Source: Saturnia japonica (taxonomy: Eukaryota > Arthropoda > Insecta > Lepidoptera > Saturniidae). Taken from it: a stretch of 64,000 bases of DNA. The stretch lies in the NCBI GenBank assembly GCA_033032175.1, contig CM065323.1, positions 12,276,001 to 12,340,000 of the forward strand. The letters are read 5' to 3'. Below the pieces are notes generated by a model. It saw nothing but the letters and a program-made list of their open reading frames with translations, searched no databases and had not been told where the DNA came from. A program made the position numbers and the translations under genes. Positions 1 to 11,377 of the stretch are shown here, piece by piece. The stretch's first letter is position 1. Each line of letters begins with the position of its first letter.

Positions 1-864
1 TCCAACTATGGTTTTCTTATTATCACTATGATTTTTAACAAATACACAGGGTTCTAATTTACATTTTCTAAATCCTGATTTACATAGTATCTCCTCAACC
101 CTTTTATGCCATGCTAGAAATGATTGTTTTAATCCATAAACAGCTTTTCTTAACTTTAAAACTTTATTTGAATTATTTATGGGAAAAACTTCAGGTAAAT
201 GCATAAATATGCTTTCTTTTAGATGACCATTAAGGAAAGCTGTTTTCACATCTAAATGAGTGATGTCCATGCCTAACTGGACACTTATGGCAAACAACAA
301 ACGCAGGGTTGAATGTCTAATCACTGGACTGAAGGTTTCTTGGTAATCTATACCAGCCTTCTGGGTAAAACCCTTGGCTACAAGCCGCGCACGATATGTC
401 ACTTCATTATCCAAGTCAAACTTTTTTTTAAACACCCACTTACACCGCACTACACTCGCGTTGCTGGGAGTATCGACAACTTCTCATGCTTGATTGTCTT
501 GGAATGACTGCAGCTCTTCTGCTATGGCCTGCGACCACATCAGTCGCTCTGGCCCACTGATAGCCTCTGCATATGTCAGTTCATCTTCTCCTGTAGCTGT
601 AGTACACATGTTGACGATACTGTATCTATCTGGCTTTCTCCTCTGACGCTTCTCTGTTACTTCTGGAACTGGTGTAGTAGACTCTGCATGTGGTATATCT
701 GAAGCTTCTTCTGTACTCTGTGGAGCTAAACTAGTCTGTTCAGTGTTCAGGTTTTCTCCACAAGCTTCTGACTCTAAACTTTCTTCTTCAACATCCAAGT
801 AATCAGATTCTGAAGAACTTGACTTGTTCAGGGGTTCAAGTTTCACCACAGATTCCTCTACCAA
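1..864 (-). pseudogene. Copia integrase-RT linker and reverse transcriptase (partial, broken)
   Basis: From 864 to 484 an open frame covers the acidic, serine-rich linker after integrase (RKPDRY motif, then a region with MWSQAIAEELQSF typical of the start of RVT_2). A TGA at 484-486 interrupts it, and the same frame continues to the window edge through RT: a KWVFKKK block, RLVAKGFTQ, the metal-binding motif A region HLDVKTAFLNG and the AVYGLKQS block. The frame relative to integrase is shifted at a run of four G near 870. Family assignment to RVT_2 (Copia RT) is firm. The catalytic YVDD lies outside the window. Confidence 0.88.
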
Positions 865-1829
865 CTCCCCACTGAATCTGTGCTTTCTAGAGAAACCGTT
901 ACAGTCTCTAGACGCTTGGGTTTTTCTTGTATTATAACATCCCTACTTGTGGTGACTTTATTCTTTACTGGGTCATATATTCGGTAACCTTTGACATTAT
1001 CACTATAACCAACAAGTATATGTTTTCTTGATTTCCTGTCCCACTTAGCTCTTTTTTCTTTTGGTGTGTGCACCGTCACTGGACTCCCATATACACGTAA
1101 AAGTTGTAAATCCGGTTTCCTACCAAACCACATCTCATATGGAGTCTTTTCAATACCTGAAGCTGTAGACCTGTTTTTGAGATATACTGCGGTATTTGCA
1201 GCTTCTGCCCAAAATTTTTTATCTAATTCTGCTTCAAAAAGTAGGCATCTAGCTCTCTCCACAATGGTGCGATTGCTTCTTTCGCTGAGTCCATTCTGCT
1301 CTGGTGTGTAAGCATTTGATTTTTGATGAACTACCCCTTCATGTTTCAAAAAATCTCTAAAATCATTGCTGCAATACTCACATCCATTGTCTGTGCGCAA
1401 TGTTTCTATTTTTCTGTTTTGAAAGTTCTCCACCATTGACTTAAACTCTTTAAAACAAGTCAGTGTTTCACTTTTACACTTTAAGAAGAATATGAAGGTC
1501 ATTCTGGTGAAGTCGTCAATAAATAGCAAAAAATATCTTGCACCACCAATGGATTTGCACTCCATCGGTCCATAGATGTCTGAGTGCACAGTCTGCAAGA
1601 TTTCTGTAGCTCGTGTATCTGTCGTAAATGGTAATCTTGACTGTTTGCCTTCACAGCAAATTTGACAGCTAGACTTACTTGTCACAAATTTGTCTGAGTA
1701 ATCCATTCCATTGACTAAACCTTGCTTCATCTTGTTCATATCTGTGCTGTTTAAGTGTCCAAGCCTTCTATGCCATGTTTTCCATCTACTGTTAATGATG
1801 ATAACAAACAAGTCTCATTTTGCAAGATT
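858..1829 (-). pseudogene. Copia integrase with GAG-pre-integrase zinc-binding region
   Basis: The frame from 1811 to 858 starts with WHRRLGHLN, the His-His half of the integrase zinc finger, and CQICCEGKQ supplies the Cys half. The rve core follows with HSDIYGPM, the FIDDFTR block, RTDNGCEY, and YTPEQNGLSERSNRT with the catalytic Glu. After it come the VYLKNR and PYEMWFGRKP motifs characteristic of Copia. It catalyses cDNA strand transfer in intact elements. Upstream homology continues in another frame to about 1883, so a frameshift separates it from the protease ORF. Downstream it ends early at 858 through a frameshift in a G run. Confidence 0.92.
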
Positions 1830-1885
1830 AACTTGTATACATTATTTACAAGTTCAGCTTCCGCAACTAAATTCCTAATCTGTTT

Positions 1886-2749
1886 TTATGAGGCATCGGT
1901 CGGGTTCAAACACAACCTATTTCCATTTCTTATCAATTCACTGACTGATAGTAGGTTAGTCGCAAGAGTCGGTACGCACAACACGTTCTTCACTGTAACC
2001 TCGTATCCGAAACTCGTCGTGACATCTACGTCGCCGGCACATAATGCAGGCACTTTCATGTTGTTTGCTACTGTGATTTCATGTAAACTTGACAAATCCG
2101 TCCTATTTGTTAACCAACTTTCGTTTGTAGTCATATGTGTACTGGCTCCCGAGTCAACATACCAGTCACATTTATTAAAGTTGCCGCTCAGAAAAACATC
2201 ACTGAATGCATTTGTTTGCTTTTTCTTCTCTGTCTTTTGGTTTTTGAATGGACACTGAGATATTAAATGTCCAGATTGTTTGCATTTATAGCATGTTATT
2301 GTTTTGTTATTTCTGACATTTGAGTTTGACATTGACGTACTCGGTGCATAGATATTCGGAGTCGGTCCGCCATGTTTGCTATTGTTGCCAACTTTACCAA
2401 GTTTCTTCTTCTGCCAACTTCGAGCAATAAATGCTGAGTTGTCATTGCCGTTCACTTCAACAGAGCCGCCATTTTCCATATCTAACAACTTTGTTTTTAT
2501 GGAATCTGCCGTGATCTGGATTCCGGAATGCTCTATTGCCATGATCATTGGCATAAACTTATCTGGTAAACCAGCTAGTAACAATGACCCAACCCAATCA
2601 TCGTTTATAATGAATCCAGTACCGCTTAATCGTTGCGAAGTTTTCACAATCTGTGTAACGTAACTAGTCATATTTTCACATGTTTCTAGTCTGATGGAGA
2701 TTAAATGACGTAACAAAGTTATTCTTCTTGAAAAACCCGAATCATCCAA
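1886..2749 (-). pseudogene. Copia gag C-terminal half, CCHC zinc knuckle and aspartic protease
   Basis: The 287-codon frame begins in the UBN2-type gag region (DDSGFSRRITLLRHL, then LLAGLPDKF), continues to a zinc knuckle CYKCKQSGHLISQC near residues 153-166, and then to the protease active site WYVDSGASTHMT near residue 196. The knuckle binds RNA and the protease cleaves the polyprotein in intact relatives. A TAA at 1886-1888 interrupts the frame, although homologous sequence continues briefly beyond it. Its N-terminal part overlaps the previous ORF in a different frame, so gag carries a frameshift near 2780. Confidence 0.9.
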
Positions 2750-3014
2750 TAGAGCTTTTAGTTTTGACCATAACTCCTTTGTTGTCCTTCGTCTCCTTTA
2801 TGTGCACAAACAATGATGTGTCAATAGTCAGAATCAATTTTGCGCGTGCTCTGGCATCTGCTACTGTCTGTGCTGCATCTGTCGCCGCTGCTTCTTGCTT
2901 GAGGTACTTGTCCGTGTCCTCAAGAACTAGCAAGTTTTGTACGGCGAACGCCCAGTCATCATAATTTTCACGACCCTTGAGCTTTGGCACACTCGCAATA
3001 AGACTTGAGTTCAT
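2742..3014 (-). pseudogene. Copia gag N-terminus
   Basis: Open frame whose likely start is the ATG at 3014-3012; an ATG at 3050 is also in frame but lies in the leader. It carries the typical Copia gag opening: LKGRENYDDWAFAVQNLL, where the W and the LxGxNYxxW pattern are diagnostic of the DUF4219/UBN2 region. The frame changes near 2780 and ends at 2742, eight bases after the next gag frame begins. The two frames together make one gag. Function in an intact element would be assembly of the virus-like particle. Confidence 0.85.
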
Positions 3015-3094
3015 CTTGATTGATGTCACACGCGTAAAATAAACTAACAATAACTCTTCTAAGAACGCAATAACTTTAATTTACTTTGCAAAAT

Positions 3095-3111
3095 CTGAGT
3101 AGCCCATAACC
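3095..3111 (-). promoter_or_regulatory. Copia-like primer-binding site
   Basis: On the minus strand the sequence GGTTATGGGCTACTCAG lies 80 bases before the gag ATG. Copia elements of insects prime from an internal fragment of initiator tRNA-Met, and the GGTTATGGGC core resembles that class of site. No LTR ending in CA is visible just upstream, so the call rests on the core sequence and position only. Confidence 0.5.
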
Positions 3112-3120
3112 TAATAAAAG

Positions 3121-3351
3121 TCATTGGTTGGCGGTTTCATAAGAATAACAGTTGTTAAACTGGCTTAAATAACTGACTGAATATGAAATATCAGGACGAG
3201 TTAGGACAGCTAAGTACATTAAACTTCCTATTAAATTAATTAATTTAATTAAGAATTCACTTGTGGATTTGAGGACTCGCCACGATGGCAAACAACACTG
3301 GTAATGTAGACACACAAGCCACAATAAAGGATGAAGAGACCACGGCACCAA
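3121..3351 (-). pseudogene. Second Copia fragment (RT/RNase H connection)
   Basis: A 76-codon frame on the minus strand contains LIGSLMYLAVLTRPDISYSVSYLSQF, here cut for length: the key residues are GSLMYL, TRPDI and LSQF, the conserved block joining Copia RT to RNase H. It covers about 3168-3245 only and stops before the next expected motif. It lies directly upstream of the other Copia's primer-like site, in the same orientation, so it is either the tail of a second element or the result of recombination between Copia copies. Confidence 0.75.
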
Positions 3352-3773
3352 AAGGGCCTCCGCGTAAGCAGAGAGGAAAGATATTCCAAAAGAGATTCAA
3401 AGGATCGGAGAATACATATCTATAGAGATATAGAAATAAACAAAGTAATGTTGTATGGGGCTGCTAACATCAAAGATTTCAAGAAAAAATTAGATTTGTA
3501 TGCTGAAATTAAGAATAAGTCTTCATTTAAAACACAATACATACCTAAGCCTATGTCTTTACCTAAATCATTTAAAGACCGTAGACAGATACCGAAGAAA
3601 CGATGCTACAACTGTGGTGAAACCGACCATCTATTGCCTGATTACAAACATAAAGAGAAAGGAACTAAGTGTTTCAAGTGTAATGAATTTGGACATATTT
3701 CATCGAAGTGCACTAATATACCTCATCATAATACAAACATGGCTGTAAAAGGTCTTAATAATGACATGTGTTA
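3284..3773 (+). pseudogene. Retroelement gag-like fragment with two zinc knuckles, cut by a gap
   Basis: An ATG at 3284 opens a short lysine-rich frame that ends in TAG near 3424. A second frame then runs from about 3430 into the N gap. The second frame has a knuckle CYNCGETDHLLPDY near 3604, in which the last Cys is replaced by Tyr, and an intact knuckle CFKCNEFGHISSKC near 3669. Tandem CCHC knuckles after a basic linker are typical of LTR-retrotransposon gag. I cannot assign the superfamily. The mutated knuckle and frame change show that it is decayed. Confidence 0.65.
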
Positions 3774-3873
3774 NNNNNNNNNNNNNNNNNNNNNNNNNNN
3801 NNNNNNNNNNNNNNNNNNNNNNNNNNNNNNNNNNNNNNNNNNNNNNNNNNNNNNNNNNNNNNNNNNNNNNNNN
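3774..3873. other. Assembly gap (100 N)
   Basis: Exactly 100 N, the usual placeholder for a gap of unknown size. Bases to the right begin, without any margin, the 18.4-kb inverted copy of 22769-41144. Confidence 0.99.
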
Positions 3874-4097
3874 AAATACTCAAATGTCTTTGACCCATTA
3901 CTATGTACCTTGGCCATTCATCTTTTATTACCAGGTTACATGTTACATGACATAGCATAAGCATAGCCAGCATGCCTGTTTATCACTGGTTCCACGTTGT
4001 GTAGAAATTCCTTTATATGGAAGTTATCAAATAGTACTGGTGTTTTGTCTAGAATACATCTGTAATAAAGTTTAGTCATATACAATAACATTTTTTA

Positions 4098-5462
4098 CTG
4101 CAGATCGATTCAGACACAGAAAATCATATGAGATGGAGACTGTGTGGCGGAACTTTGAAATTGAAACAAGGCACAGTACCATCTAAATTCCATTGTCAAA
4201 AAACAAAAAGAACATCTACAGTCACTCGTCCTGGATACGACAAAAGACAGAGAATAGATTTCTATGAAACGCTGCTTACAAAAGAAATACAACCGTCAGT
4301 AGCTCAACAGGACACTGTATTTGTGTCATTTGATAATGAACCTCTGGATGAGAATGAGCCTATTAATCCATTACCAATTGACAAGACTGTTACGATAGAG
4401 CTGCCTAAAACAGAAAACAAAAAAACGAAGGATAAGAGGATACAAGTAGAACAACAAAAAAAAACGTCCAAACTCAGACCATAAAAAAGAGAGAAAATGT
4501 TGAAATGCTTTCACAAAATTTTGACATCAGTTTTGGCAGTGATGAAAATGTTTGTAGCGGTAGTTCAGATTCGGTATCATCATATTATAGTAATCCCATC
4601 TAAACCTGCGAAGTACATTCGGATAATTTTAAAAACACTGTTTTCAAAATTGACAATCACTAAACTTTATTTGGGGATTCCGAAACAATCATACTTCGTT
4701 ATTAGCCTAATGGTGGAATAGTGGATGTCCATTAATACATATATTGATTACATTAAAAAAATTTAAATTTAATGACTCTTATCGACGTTTGGAAATTGAT
4801 TTTAATACCAAAAATGTAAGTCGTATTTTTAGGAAAACAGAGATTTTAATAGCTAAATGCCTAAAGCAAATAATTTATTTTCCAAATAAAGAAGCCGTCA
4901 GAGATAATCTTCCAATTCCTTTTAGAAAAAGATTTTATAATACAATAAGTATTATAGACTGCTTCGAGATCAGAATAGAGAAACCCTCCAGCGCTCTACA
5001 CCAAGCTTTATCGTGGTCACAGTATAAAGGCTGCAATACTATAAAGTATTTAGTGTCTATAACGCCAGATGGAACGATCAACTTTGTATCTGACGGTTAT
5101 GGTGGTAGGGCTACTGATACAGACATTTTTCAAAATAGCAAAATTTTAGATTGATGCCAAAGGGAAATGCAATCATGGCCGACAGAGGATTCAAAAGTAT
5201 TGCAGCAGATGTAGAAATGTCTGGTTGCCACCTAGTAAGACCTCCAAGCGTCAGCACTGGTAAAGCAAGTACTAAGGAGGAAGTTATAGAAACCAAACGG
5301 ATTGCGGCTTTACGTATCCACGTCGAACGGGCAATCGGTCGTATACGAGAATTTAAAATGACTTCGCCTCATGCATGTATTGACACAAAAGTTATTGATA
5401 TGTTAGATGATGTCGTTATAATCACATGTGGGTTAGTAAACTTACAAAAAAGATTAGTTTAA
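4098..5462 (+). pseudogene. THAP-domain DDE transposase of THAP/YqaJ transposon 1, left copy, missing exon 1
   Basis: An acceptor (ctgcag) precedes 4098. The exon encodes the end of a THAP domain (ENHMRWRLCGG, then GTVPSKFHC), a charged linker, and a DDE_Tnp_4 catalytic region with IIDCFEIRI (first Asp), SDGYGGRATDTDIF (second Asp), ADRGFKSI, and RIHVERAIGRIREF (Glu). The product would cut and paste the element. Exon 1 with the THAP Cys residues is absent because the contig begins at 3874; the mirror copy has it at 41318-41560. Breaks: a frameshift in an A run near 4460, a TAA at 4601-4603 that is GAA in the mirror copy, further stops to 4740, and a frame change near 5154. Confidence 0.85.
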
Positions 5463-5554
5463 ATTCGTAACATCTGATACACTCACGCTCTGACAGCGTA
5501 TTTAATGACAATAATAATATTTAATAAAACTATTTAGTATGAAACAGCCATTCA

Positions 5555-7269
5555 TTAGAACAGTTGCTTAAATATATTTTCCTTCCAAAATATTTCACAT
5601 TTTTTAATCAACTCCTCACAATAATCCTTATCATAATTTACTTCATATATATCAATATTTTTTGTTGAATTGAAATTTTTGTGCGATACAAAATAAGCAC
5701 TTCTTTTTTTGTAAAAAACATTTGCATTTGCATTTGAGCATAATATTTTTGTGCCACTACATCATCTTTCACATAATTTTGAAAATTTTTATTAGACACT
5801 GGGCACTTAATCTCTATTATACATTCTTCAGCGATACCATCAGGAGAAGCGCCCAAAACTGGAAAATCATTACACAGAATGAGACCTACTCTAGTGAACT
5901 TGATATTTTTTAGTTTCGATACTTCTTCACAGACTGCATTTTCCAAAAGTTTACCTGCAAATAAAAATCACTAAATACATACATGAACTGTTATATTGCT
6001 CCTAGTATTTCATTTAAATGAAATATATTGCCAACCTCTTTTAACAGCGAATGTCTCTTTAAATTTATATGCACCTAAGAGGTATTCCACCAAAACTCCA
6101 TCGGGTGTGTCACATTGAGCAGATTCGTGCGCTTTTGATGCGGTAATACGAGCGTATCTCATTTCATACCATAATGGACAGTCTGCCTGTGATCTAGTTG
6201 CTTTCTCAATGACATCGCATTGCTGAGATCGCATATTTTCTTTGCAGAATAAAATAAATCTGTGTGCGTCATTGACGCCGTTTTCCTTTCTAAACTGATT
6301 AACTAGATAATGTATTGATGCTTTGTTTATATCTTCAGGTGGATGAAAATACCCCATAATTTGAGATTCTATTCCCAGCTCTATCGACTTTTTTATTACA
6401 GACTTTAAAAAACTTTCATTCGATGTTTCATCAGAGGTTGATGTTGCTGACGAATGTAGGGATTTTCTTTTGATACCCATATCTTTAGCTTTAATAAATT
6501 TTAACTGGGATCCAACTTGCGACAGTTTAGGTTTCATCCAGTAACAAGCTATTTCGGTACAAGCAGGCTCCTCACTTCGTCTATGTAACCACATGACCAA
6601 CGCCATGGTATGTTTGCATCCTCCTCTACTTGCTGCACAACCTTCACATTCCAGACTATAAATTTTATTTTCCATTTCATCACAAATAAATGTACAGCGA
6701 TACGCCGTGGCCCGGACCTTGTGCTCAGGTGCAATTCTCGCCTTTACAGTACACAACGCATGTTCTCTTTTCACCTGTATATACCCTATTGCGTTATCTC
6801 CATAATTATCGCGTCCCCATCTGTGTAATATTGTAAAAAAACTTAAGAATAGTTGAATATTGAAGAAAATTTATATATTATGTCATATCGATAATAAACT
6901 ACAATAATAGCGGACAACACTAGTACCTACACGAAGGGTAAAGACACATTTTTAGACAATAACAATAATTTAAAGTAGTAGGTAATAATAAAATAAACTT
7001 TAAGGAACAATAAGTTTACTAGTTAAGGCCATTGAAACTGACTTTTTATCCGAATAAAGTATTGTAGGTACTAAGTTTACTAATAAAGCATTATCTACTA
7101 TATTATAATACTCTCTAAGTTAGTAAAATATGTGACTTACTTTAAAAGTTTTTGTCCTTGAATTTCTGCACTAATGTATTTCGCATGACTTGTGATATAA
7201 TCCGCAACCATTAAAAAGTCTACTTTCGGCAGATTGTTGGTTTGTCCACGTGAAAATCCTGGTTCCATT
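5555..7269 (-). pseudogene. SWIM-finger YqaJ-type nuclease of THAP/YqaJ transposon 1, left copy
   Basis: Mirror of 37749-39462. Exons run from the ATG near 7269 to 7140, from about 6821 to 6036, and from about 5954 to 5555. Motifs are a SWIM zinc finger (CEGCAASRGGCKHTMAL), the YqaJ entry block CPLWYEMRYARITASKAHES, and the nuclease core LGASPDGIAEE with EIKCP and YYAQMQMQMF. YqaJ is the lambda-exonuclease-like PD-(D/E)XK fold. A frameshift in an A run near 5710 moves the last 50 codons to another frame. Predicted splice sites carry GT and AG. Confidence 0.85.
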
Positions 7270-7576
7270 TCGGTTGTATGAGTGAGTACTAGTTTTAGAT
7301 TACGAATGAACAAACTAAGAAGCGGTTTAACCCGCAAAACGAAATAGAAAAAAGTTTATCGCGTAAACTTCGCACAACGCCGCGTCTTGCCCGCCTCCGA
7401 ATGACAATGACTTGATCGAACCGGCGATGTGACGTCACAGCGACTATTCGGATAGCGCAAGGTATATTAGGGAGCTACCAACTTGATTTATTTTTATAAA
7501 ACTCAGTTTTCAAGATATGGTCATGATTTTTTCACAGTTGTTATTAATATACCATAGAGATTTTTGAAGACTATGA

Positions 7577-8145
7577 AAACGCAATTCGGTTTCATTGACA
7601 TCTTCCTGATTGCGATCCCTGTTATTTTTTTTATTATTTTGAACTTTATCAATAGATTTTTCTTTCATTATATTCGATGATGTGGCAAGTTGTATATATT
7701 CAGTTTATAGGTTTGCATCCTATGCAGTCCTACAAATCTCAATTGCTCGGGATAATGTTAAATCTTTAATTCGCATGGTGAAATCCCGTATGCCGCATAA
7801 TAATTATCTTTTAAATAAACATTCATTAAATATTCCAAAGTCACAGGTAGAACTTAATTCCCTTAATTCGGTAACATATTCTTCATATGACTCAAACTCT
7901 TTCTGGTTTCGATTGAAAAACTTCACCACACGTGCAATGCGCAGGGTCGCCGTCATGATGGTAGAATACCTCTCGTAAATTGCCGAGGAGGCTCGTGGGA
8001 CCAGAAATGTGACCGGCTCATAGAAACCAGATATGGTGTGTAGAACACCACTAGACGTTTTGAGATGATGAATATGCAACGTGGTAGTTTGTATCTGGTA
8101 TGTTGCTGCTGAGGCTGAACGGGCTGGTTGCTTGATGTACGCACT
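7577..8145 (-). pseudogene. Gypsy-type gag fragment, left copy
   Basis: Mirror of 36873-37440. The minus-strand frame 8169-7804 contains RVVKFFNRNQKEFESYEEYV and ELRELSSTCDFG, the gag helix block common in Gypsy elements, and continues beyond a TAA as the LLCGIRDFTMRIKDL region. It is bounded by the Harbinger end at 8148 on one side and by the THAP/YqaJ transposon on the other. Only this scrap of gag survives. Confidence 0.7.
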
Positions 8146-8542
8146 AACGGTCTTACTTATAAAAATCAACTAATCATCTGCTTAGCTACCAATTAACTAA
8201 GTAATACTTAACGTCTTAAATAATGATTATTATTTTTTTACTTATAAACGTTACTTAAGCTCGTCTTAGTTAATGAATGGTTAATAACCAGAAAAATATT
8301 TTGCTCTTTCCACACTTTGTTAATATCACCAGCAAATAAATGTTTTTGCCGTGATGCTTCAATAAAACTTTTTAAGTGGCAAGATTTTTTCATGCAAAAA
8401 AGTGAAGTTGTGAAAAAGTCGGATAGATTTAAATCGTGTTAATTATTTAATATTAATTTTGGTGGGATTTTGTGCACACACACACTTTGCTGTTGCTATT
8501 ATGTAATAAGAAGAAGAACAAGAAATTACATTTGGCTATAAA

Positions 8543-9830
8543 ATGGAACTGATTGAAAAAAAAGGAGTACGATCCTTAAATTGGGAAGAAAATGAAAAGG
8601 TATTTTATAATTTATTTAATATTCCTTTTTTATTATCTAAGCAGACACGCGTACCGGCTTTTTGTATGTTATTACTAGTAAGTTTTAAAAACCACCTATA
8701 TCGTTCGTTGCAGAAATTATTGAGAGAAATACTAATACAAAAAATTGACGTTATTGAAAACACAGACGACGACAAACACGAACACGCTGAAGAAAGCTGC
8801 TTGGCAAGAAGTCTTAGTTAGGTAAGTCTTTCAATAAAATCACTATTTGAGTCATCTATTTTTATCGTGCGTAATTATCACAAATAAAAATATTTTTTAC
8901 AGTTTCAAAAGTCTGAATAAAACAAAAAGATCTATCACAATTAATGACTCAGTGGTGTAAAATGAAGGGTCTAGTAAAAAGCAGGGAATCCGAGTACAGA
9001 CGTGCCAGGTTATTGACAGGTGGGGGACCTCCACCACCAAGCCCACCTGCTGAAGATCTCGTCTTAATAGAGGCCATTCCCAATGAGTTTGTTGTAGACA
9101 TCAACTACTTTGATAGTGATGGACTATATCAAAAAACTTTAAAACAGGTAATTTATGCTTCTAAATGAAACCTATATTACCTCTCAATGGTATCCTATTT
9201 ATTAATTTTTGTACATTCTAGTCTCAGACATTGGAAACCCCAAAATTGGTATCAGAGTGTGAGGAGCCTTTGACACCAGTGCCATCTTCATCTAAGCAAC
9301 ATGGGGTCACAAGATTGGTTTCCGATTGTGAGGAGCCTTTGACACCTGTACTGTCTTCATCTAAGCAATATGAGGAATCAACTCGGGTATAATAATTGTA
9401 ATCTATTGCCAGAATATTATAACATGTTAATTCATATTCTATGAAATGTGTGTTCTATAACAATATACTTTCATGTTACAGATATCAGAGTCAAAGGATT
9501 TATGAGCAAACCAAAATATAGTCATATTAACAACGACACCAGTTTCTGTACAAAACCCAAAAAGACGTAAATTAAATATATCAAAGAATAAAACGGTAAG
9601 CTGTTTTATAACATTTTAGAATTAAAACTAGTAATAACTAGTCGTATATATCACTCATATATTACTATATACATACCTATAATAATTTTATTTATGATTT
9701 GCAGATGAATCAAGGTGAAGGTTATGAAAAAGAACTATTTTTATTAATGAAAAAGAACAAAGAAAGAGAATATCAAAGAGCAGAAGAAATACACAAAGAA
9801 CAATTAGCAATTTTGTCATTAGAAAAATAA
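8543..9830 (+). pseudogene. Myb/SANT-like accessory protein of PIF/Harbinger, left copy
   Basis: Multi-exon gene. Exon 1 (8543-8599) ends at a GT donor after ENEK. Later coding blocks are 8716-8819, 8905-9147, about 9223-9390, about 9482-9595 and 9706-9830. Signature residues are a SANT-type tryptophan and helix (KAAWQEVLV in the shifted frame), QWCKMKGLVKS, the TGGGPPPP hinge typical of Harbinger Myb-like partners, and a C-terminal coiled coil rich in Glu, Lys and Arg ending EQLAILSLEK. In the family this protein binds the transposon ends and helps bring the transposase into the nucleus. Frameshifts near 8785 and 8936 and a TGA after 9500 show decay. Confidence 0.75.
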
Positions 9831-11082
9831 TACTGGATAATTAAATTCAATGACTAAATTATGTAATACAGCACATGCTACAATAGTAATTTTTATTGTT
9901 TCAAGAGATCCATCCTCTCATAACTTCCATCAATATTCTGAATCTTTGTTTTAATAAACCAAAACATAAATTTGTTTATCTCTCTATGACATTCCTGGTT
10001 CGGATATGGCTATAATTGTAGCGCCTTTCAGCTTCAGTTCTTGGTCTTAGAACTGGAGTCAGTAAGCATGGCATACATGGATACCCACTGTCCCCTATCA
10101 ATTTTCCATTAAACTCATTCCCTTGAAATCTTTGTTTTATTGAACTTTCACGAAAAATTCTGGCATCATGAGTACTGCCCCTCCAATGGCATACTATGTC
10201 ACAAATTTTTAAGTTTGCATTGCAAACTACCTGTAATAAAGCAATATTAGAATAAAAGAAGTATGTCAATACAATAATATGATGAACTTTTTTCCTCCAA
10301 ATAAAAAAACAGTATAAGATTTCTTTTAAACTCATCACTTTTTTTACCTTTATTTGAATAACTGTAAAATTTTGTAAAAAGTAATCCACAAGATATAAGT
10401 GGTACTAGTATAATATAAACTTACCTGAACATTTATGGAATAATGACCTTTCCTGTTAACATAGTACTGGTCAGCATCTCCAGAGACTTTGCGTATTTTA
10501 ATATGCGTTCCATCTATTGCTCCTATAACTTGCGGAACGCCACAAATGGATTCAAATTCTTGACTTGTTTGTATTTCAGAAGCTAAACCTGATGGCATTT
10601 TTATATAAGTAGGGCTTTTAGCAGCCAGTGCTATAGCCACTTTTTTAGAGAGATGTAACAATGTTTGTTGACTAAAACCATGAATGTCGGCGCAGTCATC
10701 TTGAATCTAAAATAAAGTTATTTAAGTAATAGTTATAATATTGTTAAACTAAATAAATGATATATGTATATTGTATACATACCTCGTGTCTACCCCAGTA
10801 TCTAATTACGGCCAGTACTTGTAATTCTACAGGTACGCTGCCGCCTCGATGGTCTACTTGTAAATCGTTTCTTACAATATCAATAATTTTAGTCATGTTT
10901 TCCTTACTAAACCTGTACCTTTTTTTAAATTTTTTAACACTCAAATGCTGCATGGGATTTTCTCTATCATTGTATATCTTTGGCCTTCTAACCATTCTCG
11001 ACGTTACTCTCCTTAGGCTCCTCAGTTCTTGTAATTCATCACGTAACGTGCGCAATATATTATGGCCATCAACAATATCCAT
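9819..11082 (-). pseudogene. HARBI1-like PIF/Harbinger transposase, left copy
   Basis: Exon 1 (11082-10784) encodes an N-terminal helical domain with FKKRYRFSKENMTKII and ends at a GT donor. Exon 2 (10709-10424) contains GVPQVIGAIDGTHIKI with the first catalytic Asp. Exon 3 starts at 10231 with HWRGSTHDARIFRES (second Asp) and IGDSGYPC, then RTRNVIER with the Glu, followed in other frames by FGLLKQRFRIL and a terminal VACAVLHNLV block ending at 9819. The fold is DDE_Tnp_4. Exon 1 is open here, whereas the mirror copy has a 4-base TA insertion in it. The frame breaks after 9976 are shared by both copies. Confidence 0.88.
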
Positions 11083-11251
11083 GTTAAAAAAGAAATATCA
11101 CAATAACTAATATAGTCGGTTTTAAAAATATTAAATAACACAGACCCTTTTTCCTTTAACTTTGCACAGAACGATGGTCGGCAACGGGCAATGACAAGTG
11201 ACAAATCAGCTGATATACATCCGCCATATTGTTACTTAACGCGATATAGAC

Positions 11252-11306
11252 TGCAGAAGTGATGACGTCACAAAATGGCGGATTTTGACGTTTGGGTAAA
11301 AACAAA
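11252..11306 (+). repeat. Subterminal inverted repeat (left end) of THAP/YqaJ transposon 2, left copy
   Basis: Contains a perfect CRE-like octamer TGACGTCA at 11263-11270, upstream of the transposase gene. It matches 15338-15390 in inverted orientation. Confidence 0.9.
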
Positions 11307-11377
11307 GGGGATGTTGTATAGGGTTTTACAATTTTATTATAATAACGATTGTGGTTTTGGTGTTTGTAGTATATATA

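Larger units (their letters stand above)
1..3115 (-). mobile_element. Copia (Ty1/copia) retrotransposon, 3'-cut by the window edge
   Basis: Read on the minus strand, the order is tRNA-primer-like site, gag, CCHC knuckle, aspartic protease, GAG-pre-integrase/integrase, then reverse transcriptase. This is the Copia order, with integrase before RT. The element runs off the window at base 1 inside the RT, so the catalytic YVDD block, RNase H and the 3' LTR are not visible. At least three frameshifts and two in-frame stops break the polyprotein, so this copy is dead. I found no clear 5' LTR: upstream of the primer-like site lies another Copia scrap instead. Confidence 0.9.
3874..7577. mobile_element. 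THAP/YqaJ (ISL2EU-type) transposon 1, left copy, end missing
   Basis: Mirror of about 37440-41144. It contains the transposase (plus strand) and the SWIM-YqaJ nuclease (minus strand) facing each other, with a 92-base gap between stop codons. The end beyond exon 1 of the transposase is cut off by the N gap. The other end lies near 7450-7577, beyond the TGACGTCA motif upstream of the nuclease gene. Confidence 0.8.

Noticed and set aside
4497..4721. 74-codon frame that looks like a membrane peptide
   Set aside because: The homologous transposase linker reads in another frame across this stretch, so the hydrophobic peptide is out of frame.
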